A DNA stretch of 64,000 nt from Litomosoides sigmodontis (Eukaryota > Nematoda > Chromadorea > Rhabditida > Onchocercidae), in contig OY718808.1 in NCBI GenBank assembly GCA_963070105.1, forward strand, positions 372,001-436,000, in the 5' to 3' direction. Position numbers and translations under genes: made by a program. The notes beneath the pieces were generated by a model. It saw only the letters and a program-made list of their open reading frames with translations, was not told the origin of the DNA and searched no databases. Shown piece after piece: positions 1-16,640 of this stretch (the first letter of the stretch is position 1; each line of letters opens with the position of its first letter).

Positions 1-1444
1 TAATTTTTTTGTTATTAGTGTTGTTTTCATTTAATTCTTGAATTTACTTAACGTGTTACTATTTTTTTGAATATATTTTTTGAATAAGAAAAAAAGAAAT
101 CAGAAAAAATAAAAAAAATAGGAATAGAAAAATAGAAGTAAAAAACAAAAGGAAGAAAGTAAAAATAAAGATAAAAAAATGACAAGGAAAAAAGAAAAGG
201 AAGAAGAAGAAAGATGAAAAGGTTTTAATTGTTCTTTTAATTTTTTTGTTATTGATGTTGTTTTAATTTAATTTAATTAACGTGTTACTATTTTTTTGAA
301 AAAAAATAAAAAAAATTAAGAAAAAATAAAAAGAAAGAAATAAGAAGAGAAAAGAAAAAATAAAAGAAAAAATAAAAGAAAAAATAAAAGAAAAAATAAA
401 AGAAAAAATAAAAGAAAAAATAAAAAAAGAAAAAATAAAAAAGAAAAATAAAAAGAAAAGAAGAAAATAAAAAAATGAAGAAGAAATAATAAAAAATAAA
501 AAGAAAAAATAGAAAAAAATGAAAAGAAAGTGATTGTAAATATTTTAATTGTTCTCTTAATTTTTTTGCTATTGATGTTGTTCTAATTTAATTTAATTAA
601 CGTGTTACTATTTTTTTGAAAAAAAATAAAAAAAAAACTAAAAAAAATAAAAAGAAAAGAAGAAAATAAAAAAAATAAGGAAGAAATAATAAAAGAAATA
701 AAAAGAAAAAACAAAAAGAAAAAAAGATAAGAAAAAAAATAAAAAGAAAGTGGTTGTAAATATTTTCATTGTTCTCTTAATTTTCCTGATATTAACGTTG
801 TTTTAATTTAATTTTTGAATTTAACGCCTTTACATTTTTTTGAAAAAAAAGAAGATAAAAGAGAAAAAGAAAGAAAGATAAAAGGAAAAATAAAAAAAAT
901 GAGAAGAGAACTGAAAAGAAAAAAAAATAAGAAGAAAAAAACGAAAAAAAAGTAAGAAAAAAAAAGAAAAAAAAATTAAAAAGAAAAGAATACGAAGAAA
1001 AGAATAAAAGAAAAACTAAAAAGAAAATGAAAAGAAAAAAATGAAAAGGAAGAATAAAAGCAAAAAAAGAAGAAAAAAGAGAAAAAAATAAAAAAAAGTA
1101 AAGAAGAAAAAGGTAAGAAGAAAAAGAAGAAACGAAGAAAGTACGAAGAAAAGTGAAGAAGAAAGTAAGAAGGAAAGTGAAAACAAGAAAATGTCTTCGA
1201 TTTAATAAAGAATGAAGAAAGAAAAGGAAAAAAGTAAAGAAGAAATGAAGAAGAAAGAAGGAAAAAGAGAAAAAAGTAAGAAGAAAAGTTAAAAAAAAGT
1301 GAGAAAAAAAATAAAGCGAAATGAAAGAAAAAAGAAGAAAAAAGGAAGGTAAATTTAATGTTTTAATTGTTTTTTTAATTTTTTTGATATTAATGTTTTA
1401 GTTTAATTTTTGAATTTAATTTGTGTGTTAATATTTTTTTGAAG
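1..1444. repeat. Interspersed array: five ~80 bp AT-rich cores in polypurine DNA
   Basis: A conserved core recurs five times, at about 1-82, 225-302, 535-620, 758-845 and 1350-1445. Each copy runs through TTGTTCTYTTAATTTTTTTG, then TTGATGTTG, TTTAATTTAATT and AACGTGTTACTATTTTTTTG, and then enters A/G-only DNA. Spacers of 150-500 bp are nearly pure purine on this strand, rich in AAAAAG and AAGAAA. Copies 2 and 3 are closest; copies 4 and 5 are diverged. No coding potential beyond Lys/Glu/Arg readings is seen. This looks like a decayed higher-order tandem repeat. It is not a transposon family I recognise. Confidence 0.85.
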
Positions 1445-1458
1445 AAAGAAGGAAAAAA

Positions 1459-1778
1459 GAAAAAAAGAGAAAAGAAAAAAGAGAAAAGAAAAAAGAGAAA
1501 AGAAAAAAGAGAAAAGAAAAAAGAGAAAAGAAAAAAGAGAAAAGAAAAAAGAGAAAAGAAAAAAGAGAAAAGAAAAAAGAGAAAAGAAAAAAGAGAAAAG
1601 AAAAAAGAGAAAAGAAAAAAGAGAAAAGAAAAAAGAGAAAAGAAAAAAGAGAAAAGAAAAAAGAGAAAAGAAAAAAGAGAAAAGAAAAAAGAGAAAAGAA
1701 AAAAGAGAAAAGAAAAAAGAGAAAAGAAAAAAGAGAAAAGAAAAAAGAGAAAAGAAAAAAGAGAAAAGAAAAAAGAAA
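1459..1778. repeat. 14-bp polypurine minisatellite
   Basis: About 22 near-perfect tandem copies of the 14-bp unit AAAAAAGAGAAAAG. Since 14 is not a multiple of 3, any reading frame cycles through a 14-residue Lys/Arg/Glu period, which explains the open frame here. The array directly follows the fifth AT-rich core. It is a homopurine tract able in principle to form triplex DNA; that is inference. Confidence 0.95.
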
Positions 1779-2100
1779 GAAAATAAGAAAAAAGGGAAAT
1801 TATTATATTCTTTTTAAATGATAAATAAGAAAATAATAAATAATAAAAGTTAAATAATGGGAATTAGTAAGAATTAAATAATAAATAAAAATTAAATAAT
1901 TTAATAAATAAATAAGAAAATAATAATGATGATAATAAAAAGAAAAGAAAAAGAAAATAATAATTTCGTTTAGAATTACTTTTTTTAGTGATTCTGCCAA
2001 TATTACAGATATTTGAAATGTTTGATTTTCATTGCGTAATTTTTTTTGCTTAAATGTATTTTAATTTTATTTGTAACAAATTTGGAACTTATTGTAAATG

Positions 2101-5376
<3,276 letters not shown>

Positions 5377-7066
5377 TGTTATATCATTGTTATTGCTACC
5401 CTGCTGTTGCTGATTACTTTTATTAATGATCAATGAATGCTTTAAGCTCTTGCATTAAAGAGACCTCATGATAAAGGTCTTCGTTTGAATGCTGAAATAT
5501 TTCAGCGATCTTTGTGGATTGTGTTTTGTTAAAGTTTTGTTAGTTTCATTTCTCAATTATCGTAAAAGTGCATAGCAAGTATAGGTCTATCAACAGATGT
5601 ATGCCTTTTTACGAAATTATCAAGTCATTTCAATTGTCGATGAATAATTTAAATGAGTGAGACAACAATTTTTAATTTATGGATGAACAATTTGATATAA
5701 CAATACGCAGACGTCGTTCACACATTACCACATTTAAATGAGAAAGGAAAACTTGCGTTAATGAAGTGAAAAAATTTGGGTATGAAACTGAACATGTGAA
5801 GTATAATGAGCAGAGGTACGCACGTATGCACACTATCACTATCATTCATATCTTTGTTTAAATTAGAAAATATGCATTTTTTTTGGCGATAATGTAAAAT
5901 TTAAAAATTTACTATTTTTATTATGCGAGCATTTCAGCGCTTAACAGTTCGTCTCCCTTTGATTTAAGCCTTACTGAGTGATCGATCAGGTAGTGCTTCT
6001 TAGCAATTTCCTATGTCGCAAATGTGGCACAACACAAATCCAAAAAGGTTAATTTCTATTGATCAGTGATGAATATTCCTTTCTCATTACTTCTCCATCC
6101 ATAATTTTCCTAATAACCTTATATTTGCGAATTAAATCATCCATCAGTTAGTAAAATTACCACTTCGTGTGAATCGAAATTAACTTGGATTGCGTAAAGC
6201 AGAAATTACCCTTTCCATCAAATCAAGGTTGCTGATTTTAAACTTTTCGAATTAATTATAACAATTTAAATTCTACAGGTAAACAATCCTGTTGCAATGT
6301 TGCATAATTTGAAAAAATTTTCAAATGTGTGCGAAAGTGTAAGAAAATTTTCAGGCATTTTCGGAGATGGAAAGAGGAAATGTGCCAAGTGATAGTAAGC
6401 AAAGTTCAAAAGATTGATTAATTGGAATGGCAGAAATAGATAATTGGATAAGTTGCTCACTGCAGAAAGGCGAAGTGCTTAAAAGATGATGGACAAAGCG
6501 AAAAATGAATTTTCATCGATAACAGAGAGAGAAAATATTGCAAATTTCCCGCTTGTGGAATGAGTTATTTGTGAGAATACTAGCTGAGTAAACGAAAACT
6601 TAATACTTCGATCAATGATACAGTTGTTATCTAAAATAATAAATAAGCATTTGATTATTATTTTTTTGCTTTAAATGCGGTGAGGTTGTCAAGTCATCAT
6701 TTCAGACTTCGTTGGCTCCATTTCAGCTGGAAAAAGAGGAGCACTGTTGCGGTTGGAAGAATGGGAAAAGAAAATATATTTTTTAAGTTACAAATGTAAA
6801 TTTGGAAATGGAATTTTTGATTGCAATAGTATTTCTCCTCGGCCAGTGCTGTAATTCTTTTGTTGTAATTTTTTTCCGCATGAAGTACGTGCAAATACCG
6901 CTGCATATGTGTGGGGTAATAGTAAAGAGTTATTGATAACTAATGAAATCATTCAGGGAGCTGGTGGAATGACTACCAATATGATATTGGATCATTAACT
7001 CTCACCTAAAGCTAACAAGCATAAAGCACAATATTAACCACAGAATGTTATCTTATCATATCAGTG
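5377..7066. other. Intergenic, 3' side of the globin gene
   Basis: No exon with recognisable homology on either strand. The interval includes the 3' flank of the minus-strand globin gene. The open frames present (for example around 6266-6460 and 6697-6906) have no splice or family support. Confidence 0.5.
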
Positions 7067-8897
7067 CTACGAATTGAAGCCCTCAAGCATATATTTGAGG
7101 CAAAACTGGTAAAATTTCCTGAATAAATTTTCCGCCTTGTCATTGTAACGGTCCTGCAATATCTCACTGATCATATGCAAGAATGGTTCTTCCATTAACT
7201 GAAATTCACTTCCGTCCATTCCACTTACCTGCAACTATTACGCGATTTAATACTAATTATACTGCCCAAAACCCGGGAAAAGAAAGGGCAACAAACTCGC
7301 TAAGATTTCTTTGCTTTAAGTGCCTAAAGTGTTGTTCCCTTTGCAAAACTAAAAATCTAATTTTTCAAGTGAAATTATTTGCAACGAACAGACATTTACA
7401 GACATCCCAAATTACAATTAGAATTGCAAGATTGCTTCAATGATGATGCTTCAATACTTTCACACATAAATTTATTAAATTTACAATCATCCTGAAAGTT
7501 TGAAGTTAAGTTTAATTGAATTATCATAAATTTAAAGTAATTTTTCGAATGAAAATTCTTTTCCCTTGACTCTGAGCAGGTACATTTAGCAAAGGTAATA
7601 TTCCTTTCTCACCATAATCGTGAAAAGAGAGCGATGTAGAATGAAAGGAAAAATTGAATTACAGCCATAACATCTCTGTTTTTCTTTTCATAAGGCGACT
7701 GTTCTATCTTGTTTAGCTTGCAGAAATGTAAAAGGTAAACTTACCTTAGTCCTATGCATTTTACCGACTGCTTTAAGTCGTGAACACGCATCGGAGACGT
7801 CAGCTGGCTTTTCCTCAACCGTCGTTATCACGTCATCAAATACCTATAACAGTGGGAAACTCAATTTCCTTCTTTCCTACACATTAGCTTACTTTCCATC
7901 GAAACTTTTCTGACTGTTAAATGCTAACTTTCAAGTAATTAGCTGCGACCGTTTCGAAGCCTGGATCCACCGTCGTAGGATTCATCGTATTCACATCAAT
8001 ATTTTTCAATTTCGGATATTTTCCCTTATTATCAGGATTCTGCTTCAAATATCTGCAATCAAAATTGTTATCACCACTTATTATTATGACTTTTATCATT
8101 ATTATTATTATTATCAATAGTAAGAATTGTGCTGTTGTTGCTACTAGTTTTACAATAAATTGTTATATTGTCATTATTATTATTAATATTATTGTTGGTA
8201 TTGGCTTTCGTATTGCTATTAATCATTGAAGGATTGTCATAGGACAAAATGAGTATGAAATAAAACTGGTTAATTGAAATTAACTAATTGCCGCTGATAG
8301 ATTGAATGTCAGAAAAGCGTTGGTATGATTTTGAAAAAGGGACTGCTGTAAAAAGATACCTAAATTTAGTTAAATGTAAGTGGCTTGAATGACTCAATAA
8401 AATACAAGGCGTACAACTTTGTGTTCAGAAACCTTGCACTTTGTTTCGTTATTTACCTAATCCAATTAGATTTGCTCCCAGGTTATTAGCTTACCAATAA
8501 TTTGCTACTTTTTCGATAAAAGAAGTAGGCGTTCCGAAGAAAATGCTGCCTCATTTCCTAAATTTTCAGTGATTGTATATCGAAAAAAAAGGGTCTTGTA
8601 GTGAACGTTATCAAGCAAATTGAACTTTGTTTTAAAACTGCTTATACCAATTAAAAATACCAACCTAGCAAGTGTCATTTTGGCACAGTCACGTTCATTT
8701 CTTCTTACAGTTTTCCAGTAATTCTTCAATGTGAATAATTCACGAAAATTTGGATACGGTAGTAGTGGATCCACTCTTTGCTGTTCATCACTTTCCGTTC
8801 CGACATCACCACCAACACCACCACCACTACCACCACCACCGCCACCACAAGAAGTTAAATTACACGACTGAGCGGGTACACTACTTCCCGAACCCAT
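7067..8897 (-). CDS. Globin, isoform with N-myristoylation motif
   Basis: Predicted 205-residue globin from four minus-strand exons: 8897-8665, 8052-7929, 7843-7745 and 7228-7067. All junctions keep phase (2, 0, 0). The start is set at MGSGSS, a G2...S6 N-myristoylation context; an in-frame ATG lies 24 nt upstream (8921). Residues ~8-33 carry two Cys and a Gly-rich linker (a GGGGGG run). The globin fold begins near LFTLKNYWKTV (helix A, ~54-64). The F-helix motif LKAVGKMH places the likely proximal haem histidine at H149, and the C-terminal helices (FQLMEEPFLHMISEIL and on) are intact. The distal E7 position appears to be Val (FETVAAN) and the CD1 aromatic may be Tyr, by eye only. Known nematode globins include acylated, membrane-linked forms, so a plasma-membrane redox or oxygen role is plausible inference. 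Confidence 0.92.
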
Positions 8898-10738
8898 GAA
8901 TTTCTCGATAAAGCTAAGCAACAGACAGTTTTAAACATTAGTCCGCTTGCTCTTTGGAATTCTTTAATTGTTTGTTTTATCTCAACGACCACGAAATTAC
9001 TCAGTTTGCGTTCATTGGCAATGAGTACGTTATCGATTTAGAGTAAGAAGTGAGTTAGAAAACATTACTATGTGAAATTATCAGACGAATCAGCTCTTGT
9101 CAGTTGCTCAGCGAAGTGGAGAGAATAGAAGAACAGCCATCCAACTTCCGCTTCCATTTATGTTGGAATAATAAATTCCAGCATAAATTTGCTTTATTTT
9201 AAAATGATAATTCTCGCTAGAAGAAGACTTCATGAGACAAATAGTTAGTCTGCTTTAACAGATAGAGTGAGAATATTAATTCACCGATTTCGATAAGTCA
9301 TCAATTTGGCAATGAAGTGATTTCGAATGGTTCCCTCGATTATGCGGCGATCATTAATGGAGCAATGAATACTAAGCGGAGAAGAGGAAGAGGAAGTTTA
9401 AATTAGTTTTGAAGAATTGTGGGTGAAGAGAGAAGGCAGAAGTGATTATTCAGGTACTGGGGAACCTTTACAGCAGCTGTCATGACAACCGTCTTATCTC
9501 TCCCCCTCTTTTTTACCTCGAAATATTATGGCTAACAGAAAAAAGTGAGAAAGGAAGGAGAAGGAAAGTAAGCAATTTATAGTTGAATAAAAGAATTAGG
9601 CACTTTTGTTCAAAACAGTTGGAAAAAAGGGGAGGAGAAGAAACGCTAATAAGAGCCGTTCATTTTTTCAGGTCCTAAATTAAAACCTTAACTTGCTAAA
9701 CAACCACTCTTTTATTTTTAACAGTAATTATAACTGTCCCAGTAAATGAACTCACAATTTTCCAAAAATGTTAATTCTTTTCCGCTTGCTAAGTGCCTAA
9801 TATCTGTTAAAGCTCAATTAATATGCCTAATTTACTTAAAAAGTGCACTCTTCATATTACTTATGTTATTATTTAAAAAGTCTCTATTCTTGCTACGTTT
9901 CAAATAAAAATTTCAAAAATGCGCATACGATAGTTTTGTTTGTGGAAAAAGCCAACGCTATAGCAGAATTTGAGAAATGTTAGCATAATCAATACAAGGT
10001 AATCAAATTCGATTCGATTTTACCAGGAAGCTATTGAAAATCTGATTTCGTTACTTCAAAAGATAGCAACAGCTATAAAATGAGTGAGGTGAAGAATGGA
10101 CCTAGTCAGATCAGAAGTGGAAGGAAGGAAAAGGAGAGATTAATTCCATTCACTTATAAATTGATAAACTGATATATTTCATGTTGAGATATCAGTGGAA
10201 GAGGAAAAGAGAGAAATTTTGGAAGCTACTTCCTTGTAGGAATGTTTGGAAAGTTTCGTGAAGTATTATGATTGTAATAATAAATTAATACTCCTATGTG
10301 TTGCCTCCCAAGCTTTTATTAAGCAATTGTTGACAAGGAACTCTGCCAGCAAATTTCAAAAGTAAAAGTCGAAGTGATTGCCGTGGTTTTCGTTCACTGC
10401 AGAAGACTACTCAACTTCGGTTCATTTCACATTTCACGCTGTTGAAAATGGGATGAAAAGAATACGAAAAACTAATTTATTTGTCGCACTATTTTCTTTT
10501 CAATGATTCTTTATTAATTAAAATTATCCCTATGAGAAGAGCCAAACCTTTGGAACATTATCGCAGCGGATTGCATTTTCTTACGATCGACTGCTTTCCA
10601 ATAATTCTTCAATGTGAAAAAATCGCGATAGGTACAGAGGCCGACCCGATCATCAAGTTGCTTGACCGGTTCTGAGTCCGGCAGCGGTAGCACTGATTGC
10701 TTATCTTTTTTATGCTTCAGCTTTTTGAATACAGCCAT
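7067..10738 (-). CDS. Globin, alternative first-exon isoform (non-myristoylated)
   Basis: A second first coding exon at 10738-10548 begins MAVFKKLKHKKDK and contains FFTLKNYWKAVDRKKM. This is plainly related to LFTLKNYWKTVRRNER in the other first exon. It ends in the same phase (AG|GT, phase 2), so it can splice over 2.5 kb to the shared exons 8052-7929, 7843-7745 and 7228-7067, giving 191 residues. The N-terminus is basic and lacks glycine at position 2, so no myristoylation is expected. Both first exons rebuild the same Arg codon at the junction. The best reading is one gene with two promoters and mutually exclusive first exons that arose by tandem duplication. The alternative is a partial second globin gene whose 3' exons were lost. 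Confidence 0.8.
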
Positions 10739-12025
10739 TTGAATTGGAATCAAACTGATAAATCCTGAAAATAGCAGTCGTTGGCTTTTTCCTAAAGTGA
10801 TCCCAAGACGTTGACAAAAAATGCGAGGAAAAGGGGGAAAGCTATTAATGCAAAGTGACAACCCAAATTCATTTCTTTTCTAATAAACTAAGTAATTTCA
10901 CAACGAAATTGGCCTTGCAGTCTAATTCAGTATGATCAGAAAATTTCAGTTTGAATTTTAAAATTCTGTTATTAAGTGAGAAATAATGGAAAAAGCCTCA
11001 AACATTTTATTTTTTCTTTCATTTACGCATCTTTTTTTTGATTCAAACTTCATCGCACTCATTTTCTGCATTTCCAAAGCTTTTCTCCGGAAATTACGAA
11101 GTACATTGTAGTGCATGCGAAAAAAAGTGAATGGAATTCTAATTTCGATCAAAATTTCCGGTCAATTTGTAATGATAGCTATATTTTCTAGTTTTAGGAA
11201 CAACAAGTCAATGTGACAAAATTTGACTAGAAATTTGTTTACATTTGACGAGCTAAGCTTTTTGCAAATCAGTAAAGCGGATTAATTTCATTCATTAGTT
11301 CATTAATCCGAAGAAGAGAGTGACGAATTTATCAAAGCCTTCAAATTCGTTTATTCGTTATCTTTTGGTGACAAAGAAACAAAAGAAGAGTGCTTCTCTT
11401 TCGTTTGTTTTCCAATCGAAATTTTGAAAAACATTTCGCATATAACATGCAAATTAAATTTTTCCTTTTCATTCTCTCCTGGAGCCTTCCCGTTTTTTCT
11501 TGTGTTATGATGAATGATTGGTGGAGCTAAAGAGAAACGAAGAAAGAAATGAGAGAAATACCGAGCAAAATTAAACAGGGGAATGCTTTGATTGGTTCGC
11601 TGGTCGATTTGTTGGGATTTATTTTTGAACTATAGAAATTTCGAAGTGAAATGAGCGGACGTTTGATCGCACGTCTTCCCTTCTTTCTTTAGCACATAAT
11701 TTGTCTTCTTCTGAATGCAGAATGATTTATGGCAGTGCCAAAAGTTGCAATTCAATTTTGAGAAACTTTGAATTTGCTTGTTGGATGAAATTTGGCGTAC
11801 CAATTTAAGGAAAGCATCCGTTTTTGTTTATTTTTTCGAAATTTCTGACATTTGCAATCTATGAGTTTTAGAAAAGAAGACCTGAAATGCGTGAAGAATA
11901 TTTTTGTTTACATCGAAAGTGCTTATTTCATGTCACTCTGGAAAATAAAAAGTTAAAAATTTTGCTACTAGGAAGCAGATGAAAAGATTGATGGTAAAAC
12001 AAAACACTTTTAACAACATATTCCT

Positions 12026-12344
12026 CCTCTCTCTCTCTCTCTCTTTATGCTTCTGTTTCTTCCCTTATTTCTTTAGTCACCTAAAATTAAGCAAAAAATT
12101 TTTGCTTGTGATGTATTTTAATGTATTTTTTGCTTTCAATTAATCAAAATGTTTTAGTTTTCAGCTAAAATAATGGGTGAAAAGCGTTTTCAGTTTTCTC
12201 AATTAATCTCATAATTTAATATCTAAAAAATCTAATAATTACTCGAAAAATGATTTTCGACTTACGTTTTATATTTCAATAAATTAAATTATTTGATTGC
12301 AAGAAAAAAGAGAAGGAAAGAAAGAAAGAGAGAGAGAGAGAGAG
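12026..12344. repeat. Inverted (CT)n ... (GA)n pair
   Basis: A (CT)9 tract at 12026-12044 and a (GA)9 tract at 12325-12344 lie about 280 bp apart. They are complementary, so the two arms could pair in a transcript or single strand. Both lie upstream of the globin first exons on the minus-strand sense. GA/CT tracts are promoter elements in some animals; a role here is inference. Confidence 0.6.
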
Positions 12345-15300
12345 TGTGGCAATAGCGTCAACTTTTCCTGCATATTTTTAAGTTTTCTGAAAATTGCATT
12401 TTGTGATTATGAAAATTCTATGCAAGAATAAATGAACGAAAAGTAGTAGTTTCTTAAGATAAATCAACTTAATCAGATTCGATTTTCTCTTAACAACAAA
12501 TTCACAGCGAAAAGAAATGGAGAAAATTCTACAATTCGCACTCATTTGAATATTTGATGATGAAAATTGAAAATTTAAAAGTTTGTTTACTTGAAAAAAC
12601 ACAAATGAAATTTAATGAAATAGGCGAAATTTAAGTTAACAACAACACTTCTTACCGTTTCAAAAAATATAACAGAAACGTGATCACCTGGTTGCTGCTC
12701 ATGAAATTTTGTGCAAACATTTACCACACTTCATCAGTGTCATATTTACATACTTCAGGCCTATCGATTGCATCGCTTTTTCCCTTCCTGTTTTTTCGAT
12801 GATGAAAATTTGTGGAAACGTTACCTTTCGCACGAACTTTTTTCTTTTCTTCGAATTCATTACTGCTGAGAGCCAATGAAAGTTTTATTTGAATGAATAG
12901 ACTTAAAAAAGTTGAGAATAAGGAAATCACTGTGTGCAAGCGAATACTTCCCATTCAATAAGTTACACTTGAAGACATAAATAAGTATTTTAGTTCAAAA
13001 ATCAGTGCTTAGCCAAATATCAACATTTCCTCTTCTCTTCTCCTTTAGGCATTTATTTTATTTCCCATTTTCTTCTATGCTTACTGAGTGTGAGAAGAAA
13101 TAGCACAGCTCGGTAGTTGTAGTTTTATACAATACTTTAGCAAACGTACTTTGATAAGTTTAATGAATCAATTAGTAGCACTTCATAGTTTTATACAAAT
13201 TTTTAGAAACTTTGAAGTGAATAAATTTTAAAGGAGGAAATTTTTAATTTCCGCGTAAGCAACTGCATGCTAACGAACGATTTACTTGCAAATTAGCAGA
13301 TTATACTAAAAGCAGCTGCTAAAAGGGATTGGATTTTGGGGTGAAAAGTCGCTATTAATTAACATGGATGGATGGTTTTTAGGAGACAAGATGAAGATGA
13401 AGCAGAATTTGGTAAATTATCAGGATTAGTGATATGGAGAAGAGTGAATAATTTCGAGATGAAAAGCTGGAATGAAAAGTTGACTTAACTCATCCAAATT
13501 ACATAATTAATTAAAATTTCGAATTTTATGAAAAAAACGACAGCGATAATCTCATACGAATTACATGAATTGTGCATGGAATTTCGCTTTTAGTTTCTGA
13601 CTATTTTCTACAATATTTAATGCATTACACTAAATGCACCATCAACGATCAATTAAATAGACCAAGTGATTTCATTCGCTCAGTGCAACCTTTCAAAATT
13701 CATTTTCAAGTTATTAAATAAAACTTTTAATTTCGAGTTATCAAATAAAATGTTTAGTTAATTAGTCAGTGGCCTATCTCTCCGCTGCTTCTGGGAAACG
13801 GGATGGCGTTCAGAGACTGAGTCATCTTCTTCCTCCCCAAAACGTACTCCTACGCTTCATAATTACGCAAGTAAGAGAGGGAGAAGAGAGGGAAAAACTT
13901 CGTCGTGATAAAGATGCCAGATAATTATATCCTCTTTATCACCCATTCAGTTATATTTATTTGCTGGAAGATGCTTTTCCTCCTCTCCCTCCGTCGCTCC
14001 GTCCCCCAATGCTATCTTCCCCAACAACAACAACAACATAGCATTAAGCTATTCCAGCTTCTTCATAACTTGAGCGGAGCTATGGAGTAAGGAAAAGCAA
14101 AGCATTTAGTAAACAGTGGCCAACATTGCACATACACATGCATGGATAGATGGATTAGGCAGATATGAACTCGGATAACATTTCGGATATAGCATCACGT
14201 GTGTGAAGAAGGATGCGCATTAATAGCCTGGACTAGTGTAGGCGAGTTTAATTTATGCTGAAATCAGTGGATGACTTATCTCTTTTTCATCCTTGGCAGA
14301 AATGAAATTGAGCCATCTGTAGTAATTTATCTCAGTGAACCGAATTAGAAGGAATGAAGGAGAGAGAAATAAAAGAGCGAAGGGCGAGGAGGAACAGAAA
14401 GAAGGAGGAATTCGATCAAAAAATTAGCAAAAATTACAAGAGAAAGTGAGAAAAGATGGTTCATCTAACTCTTTATTTATACAAATTACATTTAAAAAGT
14501 GAAGCATAAAGTTCGCTCTTGCGAAAAGGAAAAACAATCTGATCAGCAAATCTCAGAAAAATTACCACTTCCCTGCAAAATTAATTCTAAGTGAAAGTAA
14601 TTTAAGGCAACGTTTAGTTCATACTTTGCTAAATTAAACAGTTAGGCATTCTCAAATGAAAGTTTGATCTTTTAGGCAAGTTTTTAAGAAAAGATATTTC
14701 GCAATGTTGCTTCTTGATTTTTTCATCCCAACTTCATTAAGCAAATTTCTCATTTCTCATCGCTTTTATCGAATATTATAAGTAATTTAAAATAGCAAGC
14801 TGAATTAGATTAGGACAACGCATTCAGCAATGTGATTACTATTAATTGACCGAATTGATTTCCATAGTATTTCCTGTCAAATTAGTCTTACAATTTACCA
14901 CTTAATTTACAGTAAAATAACGGAGAGGGAGAAGGAGAAAATTATCACTTATTTATTCATTGGCATCATTCACAATTCATGAAGTAAACAACAAAAAGCA
15001 AGCGACGAAAATGGAACTAATTTCAGACTTAGGAAACGATCGGTGAATTGAGGGGTAAAAAATGGTGAGGTGGATCGCTAGGAGAGACTTACGAGTTTTG
15101 TGATTATCATTAGCTATCACTCATCAAGCGTTGACCACTGCAACCCGTTCAGTGGTAGCCTGTCTATCCTCTCAGTGATAATTAATTATTTCATGTATGA
15201 AATGATTGGTGTATTACTAACATCTAAACTGTCAACAAAGAAGAGAAAAATGGAAAAGAAATGCTCCAAATGAATTTTATTGAAAAAGACATCTTACAAA

Positions 15301-16489
15301 AATAAATTTGCCAACATTTTCTGCTGTCAGAAGCTATGTGTGGAAGTTTTTTTGTGATTTACACTTCGTTTTCACATCATTTCTTCGCTTCCATTTCTAT
15401 GTAATTAAATTTATTTCGACTTTTTCATTTTTTCCTTCTCTTTCACCACACTCCTTCCATCATTCGTTGTTTGGGATGTAAATAAATTTATCCCAAAGTT
15501 TTCGTTCTTTTTCCCGCTTTCCCTCCTTGTAATTTATAGATATAATTAAATTTATCCTCAAATTCCTTCCATTGTTCTTTCTTCTTCTACTTTTAGTTAA
15601 TTATAAAGCGAAAAAGATAATTCCTTTTCTTATTGTATTTTTCTGCCTTTTCAACTTGAATATATTTAAATTCTTAACAAATTACTCCAGCGCAATTTCA
15701 TCTATTAAAAGATTTCTGAAATTAAAAATGAAATTATCGAGAATTGTTCAATTAAATTATTGAATTTTAATTACTGCAATAATAAGTGTAAAATTAAATT
15801 TCCACTAAATTTCCATCGCCAACGTGAAACTTCCGTTTTTTTCAAGCGAGATTTGATTCGGTCACTTGTTTATAATAATTAATGAAATATGATCCTCTTT
15901 GGTCATCTTATCTATGAATTTCTAACTATTATTAGCAAAATCTCACCCATTGAAATCCGAGAATTTTGAAACAATTTTTATTAGTAAGATAAGCATAACA
16001 CTTAACAAAATACTAAATCAATTGAATTTGAATTGGAGAACTCTGCTACTTTATTAGCCTCATTACTTCTGTGGAATGTTACGAAGGAGGAGGTTGAGAG
16101 AATGAAATTGCAATTCCTTTGACAAGGAAATAAATTTGGTTTGATCAGAAATCAAGCCTGCAAAACAGCAATTAGCATGCGGAGTCTTTGGATGTATTCT
16201 TGTTGTTAATAATTAATTTTGCTACCTTCCTCCCACCTATTTATCTCTTCTCGCTGTAGCGGTAATTGTGAAATTAATTTCACACGATTGGCGCAAGTGG
16301 TAAATAAGATTCGAGTGATGCCGTGTAATTCCAATATACACCAAAAGTAGCAGTACTGGATCGATCTGATAGCTATCCGGTCTGTTAGTTCAATTTTTGT
16401 ACCTATGTTTTAATTAATAGCTATATTGATTGAATTAGCATAAATCTGTACCTCGGATTCAGGAACTCGTGAAAAGTACGCTTTGCGAC

Positions 16490-16640
16490 TTCAGATGCAT
16501 CTCACCAATTCGCTAGGCGCGTGTTTCAAATGTAATGCTCGGCTAACACCCAGAACGTATATCAGCAAACAGTGACCACAACTTTTTTCTTTCATTTCTC
16601 TACGTCTAATCAGATGGGATGGTGCTGTTTTAACGAGGAT
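16490..16640 (-). pseudogene. Decayed copy of the element at 53.8-54.0 kb
   Basis: Read on the minus strand this gives KLWSLFADI, then after a frame change ALHLKHAPSELVRC. The 53767-54057 ORF has RLWPLLADLLL and ALRFGYAPSELVKC in the same order. Nucleotide matches include AATTCGCTAGGCGC and, at the other end, (T)GACGAGG(G/A)TC-like text. The reading frame here is broken by a stop and a shift, so it is a relic of either a duplicated gene fragment or a dispersed repeat. Confidence 0.55.

Noticed and set aside
1421..1786. 121-codon Lys/Arg/Glu-rich open frame
   Set aside because: It is the 14-bp minisatellite read through; no start context, splice sites or non-repeat sequence.
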